Assembly: GCF_033597815.2 (NCBI RefSeq)
Contig: NZ_CP166245.1
Coordinates: 1,550,001-1,614,000 of the forward strand
DNA: 64,000 nucleotides
Reading direction: 5' to 3'
DNA from: Staphylococcus sp. KG4-3
GTDB lineage: Bacteria > Bacillota > Bacilli > Staphylococcales > Staphylococcaceae
Below the pieces are notes generated by a model. It made no database searches, was not told the DNA's origin, and saw only the letters and a program-made list of their open reading frames with translations. A program made the translations under genes and the position numbers. This document shows, in pieces, positions 8,238 through 19,271 of the stretch. How positions within the stretch are numbered: the stretch's first letter is position 1; every line of letters begins with the position of its first letter.

Positions 8238-10289
8238 TTATTTTTTAGCTCGTTCTTTAAAATAGTAGTTTATAACATCTCTACCTAAATCTCCACCATT
8301 TAACCACGGTTCTGGAACTGGTTGGTTTGTATAGACAATTGAAAATGCAAGTTTAGGGTCCTTAATTGGTGCATAACCAACATAAGTTGAGTTTACTCTT
8401 GATTCACCATTTTGGAAAACTTCGGCTGTACCCGTTTTACCTGCTGATGGAACTTCGGTATCATTAAAACTTTGATAACCTGTGCCGGGTTTTTCATTAA
8501 ATGCCATTTCAAATCCATCTTGAATTTGTTTAATTTGCTCTCCTGAGTTATTCACTCTGTTTAGCACTTTCCCCTTAACCTTCTCTTTAACAGGGCCCAA
8601 TGTATCTTTATTTGTTGCCTGTCTAATTTCTAAACCAATATGTGGTTGAACTCTATACCCGTTATTACCAATTGTAGAAACATATTGTGCCAATTGTAAA
8701 GGTGTATACGTATCATATTGTCCTATTGCTAAATCAAGGAAATTACCTGGATTATCAGTTAATGGTTCAATTTGTCCATTTGTTTCATTCGGTAAATCAA
8801 TACCTGTTTTAACGCCAAGCCCTACTTGATTCAATCCTTTACGTAGCTTTTGACCCGCCTCAGAAATATCATTTGGTAATGTCATATTTGCTGAATAGGG
8901 AGATCCAGCCATTTTCAAAGCTGTCTTGAACATATAAACGTTAGATGAGTGCATTAGTGCTTCCTTATCGTTTATCGTTTTTCTACCATCTTGGTTAAAG
9001 TAAGAGCGTTTTGTCAGACCACCAGCAAATTTCAGTGGTTCATCGACCATTTGATCACCAACGTTAATTGCATTATTTTGATAACCGGCTAATAAAGTGC
9101 CACCTTTTACAGATGAGCCAACAGCAAATTGTGATGTAAATGTGCCTATATCATAATCCGTTAAATCGCCATTCTTATCTATTTGTTTACCTGCCATCGC
9201 TAAAATATCGCCGTTATTTGGATTTTGTACAACTATTAGTGCATTATCCATATCTTTAGCGCCTTCACTACGAAGTTTTGATATTTGCTTCTCTAAGTAT
9301 TCTTCGGTTTTTTTCTGTAAGTCGATGTCAATACTAAGCACTAAATCATCTCCACGAGAGCCAGGATTAATGACTTTGGAATCAATGACTTCGCCTGATT
9401 TATCCGTAGTATATTTCATTTCTTTTTTCTTGCCTTTTAAAATATCATCATATTGATATTCTAGATATGATTTTCCTACACGATCATTACGAGAATATCC
9501 TTTAGCCAAGTATTGCTCGGTTAATTCTTTAGGAATACCTTCTTCAGTTGTAGATACATCTCCAAAGATACCTCTTAATGTATCACCATTTGGATATTTT
9601 CTATCCCAATCCATTGTCGTATTTACACCTGGCAAATCAGATAATTTTTGTGAGACCGCTGCGTATTCTTCATCAGTGACATCCTCATTTTTAATCATTT
9701 GTGGATCAAGCGCTGAACCAGACATCATTTCTCTATAAATAGCTAAGACTTGCAAATCTTTATCACTTAGTGTGTTGATTTGCTTTTTCCCAATTTTTTT
9801 ATATAAGGACTCGTCATAGTCGTCTTGAGAAATACTACCATCATCAAGTAATGCTTGTTCGCTTTGCATTAATTCTCTCGCTTTATTTGGATGTAATTGA
9901 ATCCAATAGTCTTGTTTATCTCGATCTGTTATTTTGTCAGTATCCATTTTAATTAAATCAGATAGATCTTTTGCAATTTTTAAAACTTCTGTTTGTGAAG
10001 TTTTTCTACCACGCGCATATGTAATCGCTTTTTTAGAAGCGTTATCAACAAGGACTTTACCGTTTCTATCTAATATACGCCCTCTCGGTACGGCTTCATT
10101 AACTGTTAAATTTTCGCTATTTTTTATCAGTTGTTTATAATGAGAACCCTGTGCAATTTGTAAATAACCTAACCTTAAGACAACTACTGCAAAAATAAAT
10201 ACAATCACACCAAATATAAAACTAATTCTTTTATTCATTGTATTTCTAATTTTTTCATCATTTGACTTTTCTTTTAATCTTTTTAACAA
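8238..10289 (-). CDS. pbp3: Penicillin-binding protein 3 (class B transpeptidase)
   Basis: A 683-aa class B PBP. One N-terminal membrane anchor lies at about residues 20-42, followed by a PBP dimer domain and a transpeptidase domain with the SxxK motif in GSSVKG, SxN in HSSNVYMF and KTG in AGKTGTAEVF. TTG at 10289 is chosen because TTGAGG precedes it by 9 bp and the product then starts MLKRLKEKSNDE as in S. aureus PBP3; an upstream GTG would include that RBS. It is involved in septal or side-wall peptidoglycan cross-linking and is not an acquired resistance PBP2a type. Confidence 0.94.
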   Translation of the reverse strand: MLKRLKEKSNDEKIRNTMNKRISFIFGVIVFIFAVVVLRLGYLQIAQGSHYKQLIKNSENLTVNEAVPRGRILDRNGKVLVDNASKKAITYARGRKTSQTEVLKIAKDLSDLIKMDTDKITDRDKQDYWIQLHPNKARELMQSEQALLDDGSISQDDYDESLYKKIGKKQINTLSDKDLQVLAIYREMMSGSALDPQMIKNEDVTDEEYAAVSQKLSDLPGVNTTMDWDRKYPNGDTLRGIFGDVSTTEEGIPKELTEQYLAKGYSRNDRVGKSYLEYQYDDILKGKKKEMKYTTDKSGEVIDSKVINPGSRGDDLVLSIDIDLQKKTEEYLEKQISKLRSEGAKDMDNALIVVQNPNNGDILAMAGKQIDKNGDLTDYDIGTFTSQFAVGSSVKGGTLLAGYQNNAINVGDQMVDEPLKFAGGLTKRSYFNQDGRKTINDKEALMHSSNVYMFKTALKMAGSPYSANMTLPNDISEAGQKLRKGLNQVGLGVKTGIDLPNETNGQIEPLTDNPGNFLDLAIGQYDTYTPLQLAQYVSTIGNNGYRVQPHIGLEIRQATNKDTLGPVKEKVKGKVLNRVNNSGEQIKQIQDGFEMAFNEKPGTGYQSFNDTEVPSAGKTGTAEVFQNGESRVNSTYVGYAPIKDPKLAFSIVYTNQPVPEPWLNGGDLGRDVINYYFKERAKK

Positions 10290-10363
10290 AACAGCATACC
10301 TCAATTCAAAAGTTCTCACTACAAATGATATATGAAATTAGCGAATATTTCTATTATTTTAGT

Positions 10364-10396
10364 TAAAAAAAATGACGACCTACTAAAAGGCCGTCA
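10364..10396 (-). terminator. Terminator of sodA
   Basis: ATGACG/CGTCAT stem with further CC/GG pairing around TACTAAAA; on the minus strand it ends in eight T residues. It lies 16 bp beyond the sodA stop and before pbp3. Confidence 0.8.
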
Positions 10397-10411
10397 TATT
10401 CGCTAGCTCAA

Positions 10412-11011
10412 TTATTTAGCTGCGTTATATAATTCGTCAACTTTTTCCCAATTTACAACGTTCCAGAATGCACTAATATAGTCTGGACGTTTGTTTTGGT
10501 ATTTAAGATAATAAGCATGTTCCCAAACATCTAATCCTAAGATAGGTGTTTTGCCTTCAGTAATTGGATTATCTTGGTTAGGTGTAGTAACGATTTCTAA
10601 GTTACCGTTATTAACTACTAGCCATGCCCAACCTGAACCGAAACGTGCTGCTGCTTTGTCTGCAAATTCTTCTTTAAATGCGTCTAAAGAGCCCCATTGT
10701 TCTTTAATTTTGTCAACAACAGTACCTTTTTCTTCTGAGTTTGGAGTTAATAATTCCCAGAATAATGAGTGGTTTAAATGTCCACCGCCATTATTGCGAA
10801 CAGCTGTTTGAATGTTTTCTGGAACACTGTCTAGATTCGCAACAATTTCTTCAATTGATTTAGATTCTAAATCAGTTCCTTCTACTGCTGCGTTTAATTT
10901 AGTTACATAAGTGTTATGGTGTTTGCCATGGTGAATTTCCATTGTTTGTTGATCAATGTGTGGTTCCAATGCATCAAAACCATAAGGTAAGTTTGGTAAT
11001 TCAAAAGCCAT
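10412..11011 (-). CDS. sodA: Superoxide dismutase (Mn/Fe)
   Basis: A 199-aa cytoplasmic SOD. The metal ligands are visible: His27 in [13 protein letters not shown], His81 in [10 protein letters not shown], and Asp and His in the signature DVWEHAYY near 161-165. [10 protein letters not shown] together with [15 protein letters not shown] is typical of the staphylococcal SodA. RBS GGAGG lies 8 bp upstream. It is monocistronic with its own terminator. The sequence motifs alone do not settle manganese versus iron preference; manganese is expected for SodA. Confidence 0.96.
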   Translation of the reverse strand: MAFELPNLPYGFDALEPHIDQQTMEIHHGKHHNTYVTKLNAAVEGTDLESKSIEEIVANLDSVPENIQTAVRNNGGGHLNHSLFWELLTPNSEEKGTVVDKIKEQWGSLDAFKEEFADKAAARFGSGWAWLVVNNGNLEIVTTPNQDNPITEGKTPILGLDVWEHAYYLKYQNKRPDYISAFWNVVNWEKVDELYNAAK

Positions 11012-11269
11012 AAATAATCATCCTCCTAATTAATCTTTAAATAAAGCATAACAACTAATTATGATAACAACAATTAATCTGCTTAAAGTTTAATTGAAAC
11101 GTTATTGAATAATATTTGTCATCTTTAGTTACTCTACTAGTATATCTCAAATTGGACTTATTTAAACATGTTTATGCAACAATTTTAAAAATTCAATTTA
11201 ATTCATACGAAAGACCTATGATTTATGGAAAATATTTTGTATTTTTACTCTCATTTGTACAATTTATAA

Positions 11270-11683
11270 TCAAGCTTGTTGACAAGTTTCACATACGCCA
11301 TAAACTTCTAATTTATGTGTATGGATATCAACTTTAGGAAGAAACGCTCTAATTTGTTCAATAGGACAGAAATCAATTACTTTTGTATCGCCACATGACT
11401 CGCATATAAAATGATGGTGGTGATGGTCTGTGCAAGCAATTCTAAATTTCATCTCTCCGTCTAATTCTGTGCCTTCAACTATACCTAAATCTTTAAATAA
11501 ATGTAAATTACGATAAATTGTATCAAACGATATGCCTGGGAAATTTTTATCCATTTCTTGCTGGATTAATTTCGCGTTGATATATTTATCTTCAGAAACA
11601 AATATATCAAGCATTTCACGTCTCTTATTTGTATATTTATGTCCGTGATTTTTAATGATATTAATAGCCTCTTCAGTTTTCAT
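11270..11683 (-). CDS. zur: Zur, zinc-responsive Fur-family repressor
   Basis: A 137-aa Fur-family protein: winged helix at residues 1-80 ([22 protein letters not shown]) and a zinc/dimerization domain with the polyhistidine [15 protein letters not shown] and C-terminal CETC, the two CxxC pairs of the structural zinc site. ATG at 11683 is chosen because AAAGGAG lies 9 bp upstream; the ATG three codons earlier abuts that RBS. It overlaps the permease gene by 11 bp. Context with an ABC zinc importer and a Zur-like box upstream identifies it as Zur rather than Fur or PerR. Confidence 0.92.
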   Translation of the reverse strand: MKTEEAINIIKNHGHKYTNKRREMLDIFVSEDKYINAKLIQQEMDKNFPGISFDTIYRNLHLFKDLGIVEGTELDGEMKFRIACTDHHHHHFICESCGDTKVIDFCPIEQIRAFLPKVDIHTHKLEVYGVCETCQQA

Positions 11684-12533
11684 CGTTAGCATCTCCTTTA
11701 ATTGTTCTTATTCTAAATTTCTGATACATCATCGTAATAGCGAGTATTAGTACAAGTAATACTACAATTACACCACCTGGTGATATATTCATATAAAACG
11801 CTAATACGAGTCCTCCAATGACTGAAATTTCTCCAATAACAACGCTTAAAATGATTAACTGTTTAAAACCTTTTGTGAGTCGCATTGAAATTGCTACAGG
11901 TAACGTTATTAGTGCACTCACTAATAAGATACCTACAACACGCATAGATGCAGATATAACCATTGCTACAATAATAATAAATATAAATTGAATCCATTTA
12001 GGTATTCCTATTACTTTACTATATTCTTCATCAAAAGATAATATAAATAATTCTTTGTAAAAAGAAAATATAAATATAAGAACAACGATGACAATTACAA
12101 TAATTGTAAATAAGTCACTTAATGTTACTGCACTGATAGAACCAAACAATAATCCAACAATTTCTTGATTAAAGCCGTCTGCAAGTGAAATAAATATTGC
12201 ACTTAAGGCGATTCCCGCACTCATAATAATTGGAATAGCAATTTCTTGATAGTTACTATAAGAAGTTCTTAACTTTTCAATAAGTAATGCGCCAATCACA
12301 GCAAATAGAATACCAAACCACATTGGATTTATAAATGCCACTGTTGGGATTATTGTAACAACAAACATTCCAAATGAAATACCACCAAGCGTGACATGAC
12401 TTAACGCATCAGCAATTAATGATAGCCTCCTCACAACAATGAAAGCACCGATTAATGGTGCAATTAAGCCAATAAGAAGCCCACTTATAAGTGAATATCT
12501 CATGAAATCAAAATTTAGTAAGGCTTCAATCAT
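11673..12533 (-). CDS. znuB: Zinc ABC transporter permease (ZnuB/AdcB-like)
   Basis: A 286-aa integral membrane protein of the ABC-3 family with about eight to nine hydrophobic segments and the typical [17 protein letters not shown] and [17 protein letters not shown] blocks. The ATG at 12533 overlaps the ATPase stop (ATGA), with GGGAG upstream; a GTG four codons earlier sits on the RBS. It works with the ATPase and an unlinked solute-binding lipoprotein to import zinc, and is cotranscribed with zur. Confidence 0.9.
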   Translation of the reverse strand: MIEALLNFDFMRYSLISGLLIGLIAPLIGAFIVVRRLSLIADALSHVTLGGISFGMFVVTIIPTVAFINPMWFGILFAVIGALLIEKLRTSYSNYQEIAIPIIMSAGIALSAIFISLADGFNQEIVGLLFGSISAVTLSDLFTIIVIVIVVLIFIFSFYKELFILSFDEEYSKVIGIPKWIQFIFIIIVAMVISASMRVVGILLVSALITLPVAISMRLTKGFKQLIILSVVIGEISVIGGLVLAFYMNISPGGVIVVLLVLILAITMMYQKFRIRTIKGDANDEN

Positions 12534-13303
12534 GACGAACAACACTCCCTACTATGCTGATGATCAACAAATTGAATAGGATGACCATAAATTTTTGATA
12601 TTTCAACTTCATCTAGCGATTTAAAATCTTCAGTTGTACCATGAAAATGTAAATGCTTATTCAAGCAAGCTACTTCAGTTGCTGTGTCTGCAACAACACC
12701 AATATCATGTGTAACAAGAATAATGGTTACACCTTCATTCTTTAATGTATCCAAAGTCTCATAAAATTCACTCACGTGTTTTGCATCAATCCCACTAGTT
12801 GGTTCATCAAGAATTAGTACAGATGGTTCACTGATTAACGCACGTGCAATTAACACTCTTTGCTGTTGTCCACCGGATAATTCAGCTATGTTTTTGTCAA
12901 TTAAATGTTCAATATTAAGACGTGATAAAACAGTTTTTACACTTTGCTCATCTTTTTTATTGAACCATTGAAATAGTTTCTTGCGCTTGGTAAGCCCACT
13001 GATCACGACTTCTTTAACGCTAGCAGGGAAGCCTGCTTTAAACGCTTGTGCTTTTTGGGAAACGTAACTAATTTTAAGTAAAGATTGATTTCCATTATAG
13101 TCTTTCCCATCAACATAAATTTGGCCTTTTTGGATTGGTAATAAGCCAAGTATAATTTTTAGTAAAGTTGATTTCCCGGCACCATTTGGTCCTACAATTG
13201 CAACAAACTCTCCTCTATTAATTTTAATATTTATATTTTCAAGTACTTGTTTGTTGTCAAAATAATAATCTATATTTTTTAATTCGAATACTGGCGTAGA
13301 CAT
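12530..13303 (-). CDS. znuC: Zinc ABC transporter ATP-binding protein (ZnuC/AdcC-like)
   Basis: A 257-aa ABC ATPase with Walker A GPNGAGKST near 38-46, signature LSGGQQQR near 135, Walker B VLILDEPTSG near 157 and the H-loop THDIG. A histidine-containing tail (QFVDHQHSRECC) is typical of metal importers. ATG at 13303 is preferred for its GAGGTG 6 bp upstream. It is the first gene of the znuC-znuB-zur operon; a Zur-type operator lies 48 bp upstream of the start. Confidence 0.9.
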   Translation of the reverse strand: MSTPVFELKNIDYYFDNKQVLENINIKINRGEFVAIVGPNGAGKSTLLKIILGLLPIQKGQIYVDGKDYNGNQSLLKISYVSQKAQAFKAGFPASVKEVVISGLTKRKKLFQWFNKKDEQSVKTVLSRLNIEHLIDKNIAELSGGQQQRVLIARALISEPSVLILDEPTSGIDAKHVSEFYETLDTLKNEGVTIILVTHDIGVVADTATEVACLNKHLHFHGTTEDFKSLDEVEISKIYGHPIQFVDHQHSRECCSS

Positions 13304-13350
13304 GTTTTCACCTCGTTCTATACTATACAATGAGATATTAATTATGTAAA

Positions 13351-13365
13351 TAGTAATGTTTACGA
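13351..13365 (-). promoter_or_regulatory. Candidate Zur operator of znuC-znuB-zur
   Basis: On the minus strand TCGTAAACATTACTA matches the Firmicute Zur dyad TCGTAAT-N-ATTACGA at 12 of the 14 specified positions. A TTGATA element just upstream and TACATAAT downstream would place the box between -35 and -10, as expected for repression. The position in front of the zinc importer supports the call; it is a consensus match, not a demonstrated site. Confidence 0.6.
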
Positions 13366-13371
13366 ATTATC

Positions 13372-13428
13372 AAAAAAAGAGTAACATGCGAATTCTAAGT
13401 GGATCATTAGAATTCACATATTACTCTT
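13372..13428 (-). terminator. Terminator of nfo
   Basis: AAGAGTAA...GAATTCTAA pairs with TTAGAATTC...TTACTCTT in a stem of about 20 bp with a small internal mismatch region. On the minus strand it is followed by seven T residues. It ends the nfo transcript, just before the znuC promoter region. Confidence 0.8.
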
Positions 13429-13528
13429 GCCGTTCTAGCAGAACAAATTCCCAGCATATTTTTTATTATATTGTTTAAAAGTGATTAATTAAACCCTTTA
13501 ATATCCGGTCAATTTTTAAGAAATATTA

Positions 13529-14419
13529 TTATTGATTTAAAATTTTACTCTTCAAATCTGGATCAAATTGTTGTTGTTTTAACATTTCAATTTCTAATTT
13601 ATATGGTGGTTTCTTGTTCTTTTTATCTTCACCCACATAAGGCGTTTCTAATATTTTTGGAATTTCTTTAAAAGTATCGTGATGTACAATATAGTTAAGC
13701 GCATCGAACCCAATATAACCAAATCCAATATTTTCGTGCCTATCTTTATGTGCTCCAATATCATTTTTACTATCGTTTACATGCACGACTTTAATTCTAT
13801 CGACACCTATAATTTTATCAAATTCGTTTAAAACACCATCAAAATCTTCTTTTACGTTATAACCGGCATCGTGTGTATGACATGTATCAAAACAGACAGA
13901 TAGTCTTTCATTATGATCTACTCCATCAATAATTCTGGCTATCTCTTCAAAGTTTCTGCCAATTTCAGATCCCTTACCAGCCATTGTTTCTAATGCTATT
14001 CTAACATCATTATCATTCGTTAGAACTTCGTTAAGGCCTTCTATTATCTTTTTGATACCTGCATCTGTACCTTCGCCAACATGAGCACCTGGGTGTAATA
14101 CTATATCTTTCGCGCCTAGTGCTTGTGTACGTTCAATTTCACTTTGTAAGAACTCCACACCAAGTTCAAAGACATGTGGTTTAACTGTATTAGCAATATT
14201 TATAATATAAGGTGCATGCACAACAATATTTGATAGACCATGAGCTTTCATTACTTCATGACCTTTTTCAATATTTAATTCTTCGATAGGCTTTCTTCTA
14301 GTGTTTTGTGGCGCACCTGTATAAATCATAAATGTAGACTCACCAAATTTTTGGGCTTCTTCAGCTGAGCCTTCTAACATTTTTTTACCATTCATCGATA
14401 CATGAGACCCTAATAACAT
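13529..14419 (-). CDS. nfo: Endonuclease IV (AP endonuclease)
   Basis: A 296-aa AP endonuclease 2 family TIM barrel with trinuclear zinc ligands visible in [45 protein letters not shown] and KVVHVNDSK. It cleaves abasic sites in base-excision repair. ATG at 14419 is chosen because AGGTG lies 6 bp upstream and the product then starts MLLGSHVSM; the GTG three codons earlier is part of that RBS. It lies 9 bp after cshB. Confidence 0.95.
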   Translation of the reverse strand: MLLGSHVSMNGKKMLEGSAEEAQKFGESTFMIYTGAPQNTRRKPIEELNIEKGHEVMKAHGLSNIVVHAPYIINIANTVKPHVFELGVEFLQSEIERTQALGAKDIVLHPGAHVGEGTDAGIKKIIEGLNEVLTNDNDVRIALETMAGKGSEIGRNFEEIARIIDGVDHNERLSVCFDTCHTHDAGYNVKEDFDGVLNEFDKIIGVDRIKVVHVNDSKNDIGAHKDRHENIGFGYIGFDALNYIVHHDTFKEIPKILETPYVGEDKKNKKPPYKLEIEMLKQQQFDPDLKSKILNQ

Positions 14420-14428
14420 AAAATTCAC

Positions 14429-15769
14429 CTATCCTTTTCTATTTTTTCTTTCCTGTCTACTCTTTTGCTTACTAAATTGTTTGCGTTCTTTTCGTTTTAA
14501 ATCATCCAAATCACGTTTAAATTTCTTCTTATAACCAGGTTTGACTTTTTTCTTATTACTTTTAACTTTATATTTTAATTGATTTGTTAAATGATCATCT
14601 TTATTTTTACGTGATTGACGTAAATTATGAGCTTTAATAGGCTTTAACTCATCGTCTTTAATATCAACGTTTTCAAAATGATAGCCGCGTTGTTCAATTA
14701 ATGCAACGTTATTTTCTTCATCAGGGCTGTACAAAGTAATTGCAACGCCTTTATATTGCCCCCTACCAGTACGTCCTACACGATGTGTGAAGAAATCAAT
14801 ATCATTTGGTACATCAAAGTTAATTACATGACTTACACCATCAATATCAATACCTCGTGATGCTAAATCACTAGCTATTACGTATTGGAATTCTAAATTT
14901 CTAATACGTTTCATTTGTTGTTTACGTTCTCTAGGTGAAAGACCACCGTGAATCATGCCTAATTTCAAACCAGCTGCATTAAGTTGGTTTGCTAATTCAT
15001 CAGCACTGTCTCTACTATTACAGAAAATGATACATAAATATGGGTTCAGTACATCAATTAACTTTAAAGTCTTTTCTATTTTGGCTTCGCCTTTTGTTGG
15101 AATTAAATAGAATTCTATATTCTTTTTGTTTTTTTCTGTATTTTCTATCTCTACAAAATCCGGATTTTCAAGATATTTATTTAAAAATGGATGTAACGAT
15201 TTAGGTATTGTTGCACTGAATACTGCAATATGTGCTTTCTCATCTAATCTTATAGCAATATGATCAACTTCATCTATTAGCCCTAAATCTATCATTAAAT
15301 CTGCTTCATCAATGACTAAGTAGGATGCTAAGTGTACATGTAAATCCCCGTGTTTAGCTAAATCATTAATACGTGTAGGTGTCCCTATAACAAGTTGTGG
15401 TTGATTCTTTGCACGACTACGATCTTTTTCAATATCTGTGCCACCTATGAATAATTTTACTGACACATCTTCTTTAAATTTTGTTATATGGCTAGCAACA
15501 TCAAAAAGTTGTTGCGCTAATTCTCTTGTGGGAGCTACAACAATTGCTTGCGGTTCTTTGTATTCTGTATCTATTGAATTGATTAACGGTAATAAAAATG
15601 CATGGGATTTACCTGTCCCTGTTTGTGATTGGCCGATTAAATTTACTTGTTTTATTATTTTTGGTATTACTCGGCTTTGAATTTCAGTCGGTTGATCAAA
15701 ATTCAAATCTTTCACAGCATCAATCAGACTTGGTTCTAAATTAAATTTCTCAAATGGGTGATTTGCCAT
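14429..15769 (-). CDS. cshB: DEAD-box RNA helicase CshB
   Basis: A 446-aa DEAD-box helicase. The Q motif region (FEKFNLEPSLIDAV) is followed by motif I QTGTGKS, Ia PTRELAQQ, II written VIDEADL (DEAD), III FSATIP, and C-terminal domain motifs including HRVGRTGR near 325-332. The lysine/arginine-rich tail after about residue 385 is typical of the CshB type and likely binds RNA. RBS GGAGG is well placed. It acts in ribosome biogenesis, mRNA turnover and cold adaptation in relatives. nfo follows closely. Confidence 0.93.
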   Translation of the reverse strand: MANHPFEKFNLEPSLIDAVKDLNFDQPTEIQSRVIPKIIKQVNLIGQSQTGTGKSHAFLLPLINSIDTEYKEPQAIVVAPTRELAQQLFDVASHITKFKEDVSVKLFIGGTDIEKDRSRAKNQPQLVIGTPTRINDLAKHGDLHVHLASYLVIDEADLMIDLGLIDEVDHIAIRLDEKAHIAVFSATIPKSLHPFLNKYLENPDFVEIENTEKNKKNIEFYLIPTKGEAKIEKTLKLIDVLNPYLCIIFCNSRDSADELANQLNAAGLKLGMIHGGLSPRERKQQMKRIRNLEFQYVIASDLASRGIDIDGVSHVINFDVPNDIDFFTHRVGRTGRGQYKGVAITLYSPDEENNVALIEQRGYHFENVDIKDDELKPIKAHNLRQSRKNKDDHLTNQLKYKVKSNKKKVKPGYKKKFKRDLDDLKRKERKQFSKQKSRQERKNRKG

Positions 15770-16007
15770 GTCTTGGCCTCCTTAAATCTTCATCTTATCT
15801 ATTATAAAGCATTACCGTATAATTTTGAACTAAATTATCATATCAAGTTAAATAAGTAATGCATGCTATAAAATGTTTTTGATTAGTAGTATTAATATAA
15901 ACTTATAGCAATATCCCAATAATTTTCTCTAAGAATGTTAACTATAATATATTATTATTGTCATAGATCAATTATATTTTAATTGTCACGCAATAATTCA
16001 TATTAAC

Positions 16008-16034
16008 GGCTGAAGCATTGATTATGCCTCAGCC
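16008..16034 (-). terminator. Hairpin after yqfO
   Basis: GGCTGAGGCAT...ATGCTTCAGCC on the minus strand forms an 11-bp stem with one G-U pair and a 5-nt loop, 11 bp after the yqfO stop. The following sequence is only mildly U-rich, so termination strength is uncertain. The remaining stretch to cshB (15770-16007) shows nothing else. Confidence 0.5.
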
Positions 16035-16045
16035 ACAAATTGTTG

Positions 16046-17149
16046 TTATAAATATTCAAAGGGGTCTGTATTGATTTCAGACGCTTCAATATTAAATATT
16101 TTATCATCAACATTCAGCCAATCTTCTAAAAGTTGGCATAGCCCTTCTCTCATTACATATTCACTGTAATGGTTGATATCTAATAAATTAACGCCTGCCA
16201 TTTTAGCGTCTAATGCATCATGGTGTTTTATATCTCCTGTGACAAAGATGTCAGCGCCTTTCTGACTGGCTGCATACTCAAATCCAATTCCTGATCCACC
16301 TATAATAGCTACTGTTTCTATGTTTGCGTTAACATCGCCAGAGAAACGTACACTTGGCATTTTTAATTGTGCTTTAACATGGCTCACAAATTTTTTCACT
16401 GTCGTAACTTCATTAAGTTTGCCTATCATGCCTAAACCGTAATTCGCTTGTTTTGTAAGTTCTATAAAATCATAAACCGGAGTTTCATATGGATGATGTT
16501 GTATTATTAAGTCTTGCGTTAAAGTTCTTTGTGTATGGTCAATCATAAATTCTAATTTATATTCTTGTACTTTAGAAATTTGATCTATTTCACCGATATG
16601 TGGGTTTGCACTATCTACTGGCTTAAATTGACCAGTGCCAGGGCTTTCGAAAAAACAGTATTGATAATCCCCCTCTTGAGCTATACCTGCTTCACTTAAT
16701 ACATCTTTAAAATCGCTTAAATTTTCTTCAGGAATAAATACTTGAACTTTGTAATAAGGTATATTTTCAGGGTTTAAAATCTGTTGTTTTTCTAAACCTA
16801 ATTTATTAGAAAGCATCGCATTCACACCTTTTGGATAAACATCCAAGTTAGTGTGTAATGCAATGAGATTAATGTCGTTTTTAATTAGTTTACGTATGAT
16901 TGCCCCATATCCTTCTTGTTGAGTAATATTTTTCACCCCTTTAAAAATAAGAGGATGATGACAAATTATTGTATTATAGCCTTTATCTAACGTTTCATCA
17001 ACAATCTCTTCAGTGCAATCGAGTGCTGTTAATATACCTGTGACTTTGTTAGCTTTATCACCAATTAATAAACCTACGTTATCCCATGATTCTGCTGTAT
17101 CAAAAGGTACATGTGTATTAATAGTTTTTAATAATTCATCTATAATCAT
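16046..17149 (-). CDS. yqfO: NIF3/DUF34 family metal-binding protein (YqfO)
   Basis: A 367-aa NIF3-like protein. Conserved N-terminal metal ligands lie in SWDNVGLLIG, ICHHPLIF and ALHTNLD, and C-terminal ones in VTGDIKHHDA. The middle (about 130-230) is the PII-like insertion found in Gram-positive members. Relatives form hexameric toroids with a di-metal site. Older databases call it GTP cyclohydrolase 1 type 2, which is not proven here. It lies directly after trmK, as in other Firmicutes. Confidence 0.88.
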   Translation of the reverse strand: MIIDELLKTINTHVPFDTAESWDNVGLLIGDKANKVTGILTALDCTEEIVDETLDKGYNTIICHHPLIFKGVKNITQQEGYGAIIRKLIKNDINLIALHTNLDVYPKGVNAMLSNKLGLEKQQILNPENIPYYKVQVFIPEENLSDFKDVLSEAGIAQEGDYQYCFFESPGTGQFKPVDSANPHIGEIDQISKVQEYKLEFMIDHTQRTLTQDLIIQHHPYETPVYDFIELTKQANYGLGMIGKLNEVTTVKKFVSHVKAQLKMPSVRFSGDVNANIETVAIIGGSGIGFEYAASQKGADIFVTGDIKHHDALDAKMAGVNLLDINHYSEYVMREGLCQLLEDWLNVDDKIFNIEASEINTDPFEYL

Positions 17150-17827
17150 TTATAACACCTCATTAATTAAATCTAACTCATCATTAATTTCGTCTAAACG
17201 TTGGGCATGTATTTTAGGATTTAAATTATTCTTTATCTTTAATAATGCTTCTTTTTCACGTTCCCATTTTTTGTTAAATAAATCATTTTTATCTTTAACC
17301 AATTCGGGTCCAAATTTTAATTCTATTTGAGTCATAGGTGGTATTTTTTCGAAGTACTCAGCAACAATAATTTCATAGATATGGCCTTTTTCTTCCATAA
17401 TTTCTTCAGCTATTATGCCATAATTTAATTCAGTAAGCTTATTTCTAATGGCGCTTGACTGTATATTACTTTGTAACACCAATCTCGGTTTATTACACAA
17501 TTTATTGGCGCCATCACTTATAATTTTAGCTATAAGAGGACCACCCATGCCACATATAGTAATTGTAGTTATAGGATCTCCATCTTGTATAACAGTTAAC
17601 CCGTCACCTAATCGTACATCGATATGGTGACTGAGTTGATGTTCGCATACGTTTCGTTTAGAAGCATCAAAAGGCCCTTTAATGACTTCGCCTGCAATTG
17701 CTCTTCTTGTTAATTTATTTTCTATAGCAAAAATAGGTAGATAAGCATGATCCGAACCAATATCTGCTAAATATTCACCTTTAATATAATAACTTACTCT
17801 TTTTAATCTTTGATTTAATGGAATCAT
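17150..17827 (-). CDS. trmK: tRNA (adenine22-N1)-methyltransferase TrmK
   Basis: A 225-aa SAM-dependent methyltransferase of the TrmK (YqfN) family. The SAM-binding region ADIGSDHAYLPIFAIE is at about 20-35 and the catalytic-type motif TICGMGGPLI near 93. A C-terminal helical domain (180-225) binds tRNA in the family. RBS GGGGAG lies 7 bp upstream. It sits between the rpoD terminator and yqfO. Confidence 0.9.
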   Translation of the reverse strand: MIPLNQRLKRVSYYIKGEYLADIGSDHAYLPIFAIENKLTRRAIAGEVIKGPFDASKRNVCEHQLSHHIDVRLGDGLTVIQDGDPITTITICGMGGPLIAKIISDGANKLCNKPRLVLQSNIQSSAIRNKLTELNYGIIAEEIMEEKGHIYEIIVAEYFEKIPPMTQIELKFGPELVKDKNDLFNKKWEREKEALLKIKNNLNPKIHAQRLDEINDELDLINEVL

Positions 17828-17851
17828 AAAAGTGCTCCCCTTTTAATATGT

Positions 17852-17907
17852 AAAAAAGGAGCGGAAGAGAAATCAAAATTTTTAATTTGATCTCGTATTC
17901 CCGCTCC
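17852..17907 (-). terminator. Terminator of the dnaG-rpoD operon
   Basis: GGAGCGG (17858-17864) pairs with CCGCTCC (17901-17907), with inner AT-rich pairing between AATCAAA and TTTGAT. On the minus strand six T residues follow. It lies between rpoD and trmK. Confidence 0.75.
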
Positions 17908-18034
17908 CTGTATCACTAACTTGTTTTAAAGCTATTAAATAGCGTATTGTGCACTTCGTCAGCTATTATACATGTGTATATAGAGACACATCAATACCCA
18001 TTTAATGTATAGTCGATGCCTCAAGCGCTAAAAA

Positions 18035-19207
<1,173 letters not shown>

Positions 19208-19271
19208 CTACTCAAAACATTGTATCGTATACACATTAAGTGATTAAAAAATACAGACAAATACATATTTT

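Noticed and set aside
11116..11337. A 73-codon plus-strand frame between sodA and zur.
   Set aside because: No RBS, runs into the 3' end of zur antisense, low-complexity hydrophobic composition.
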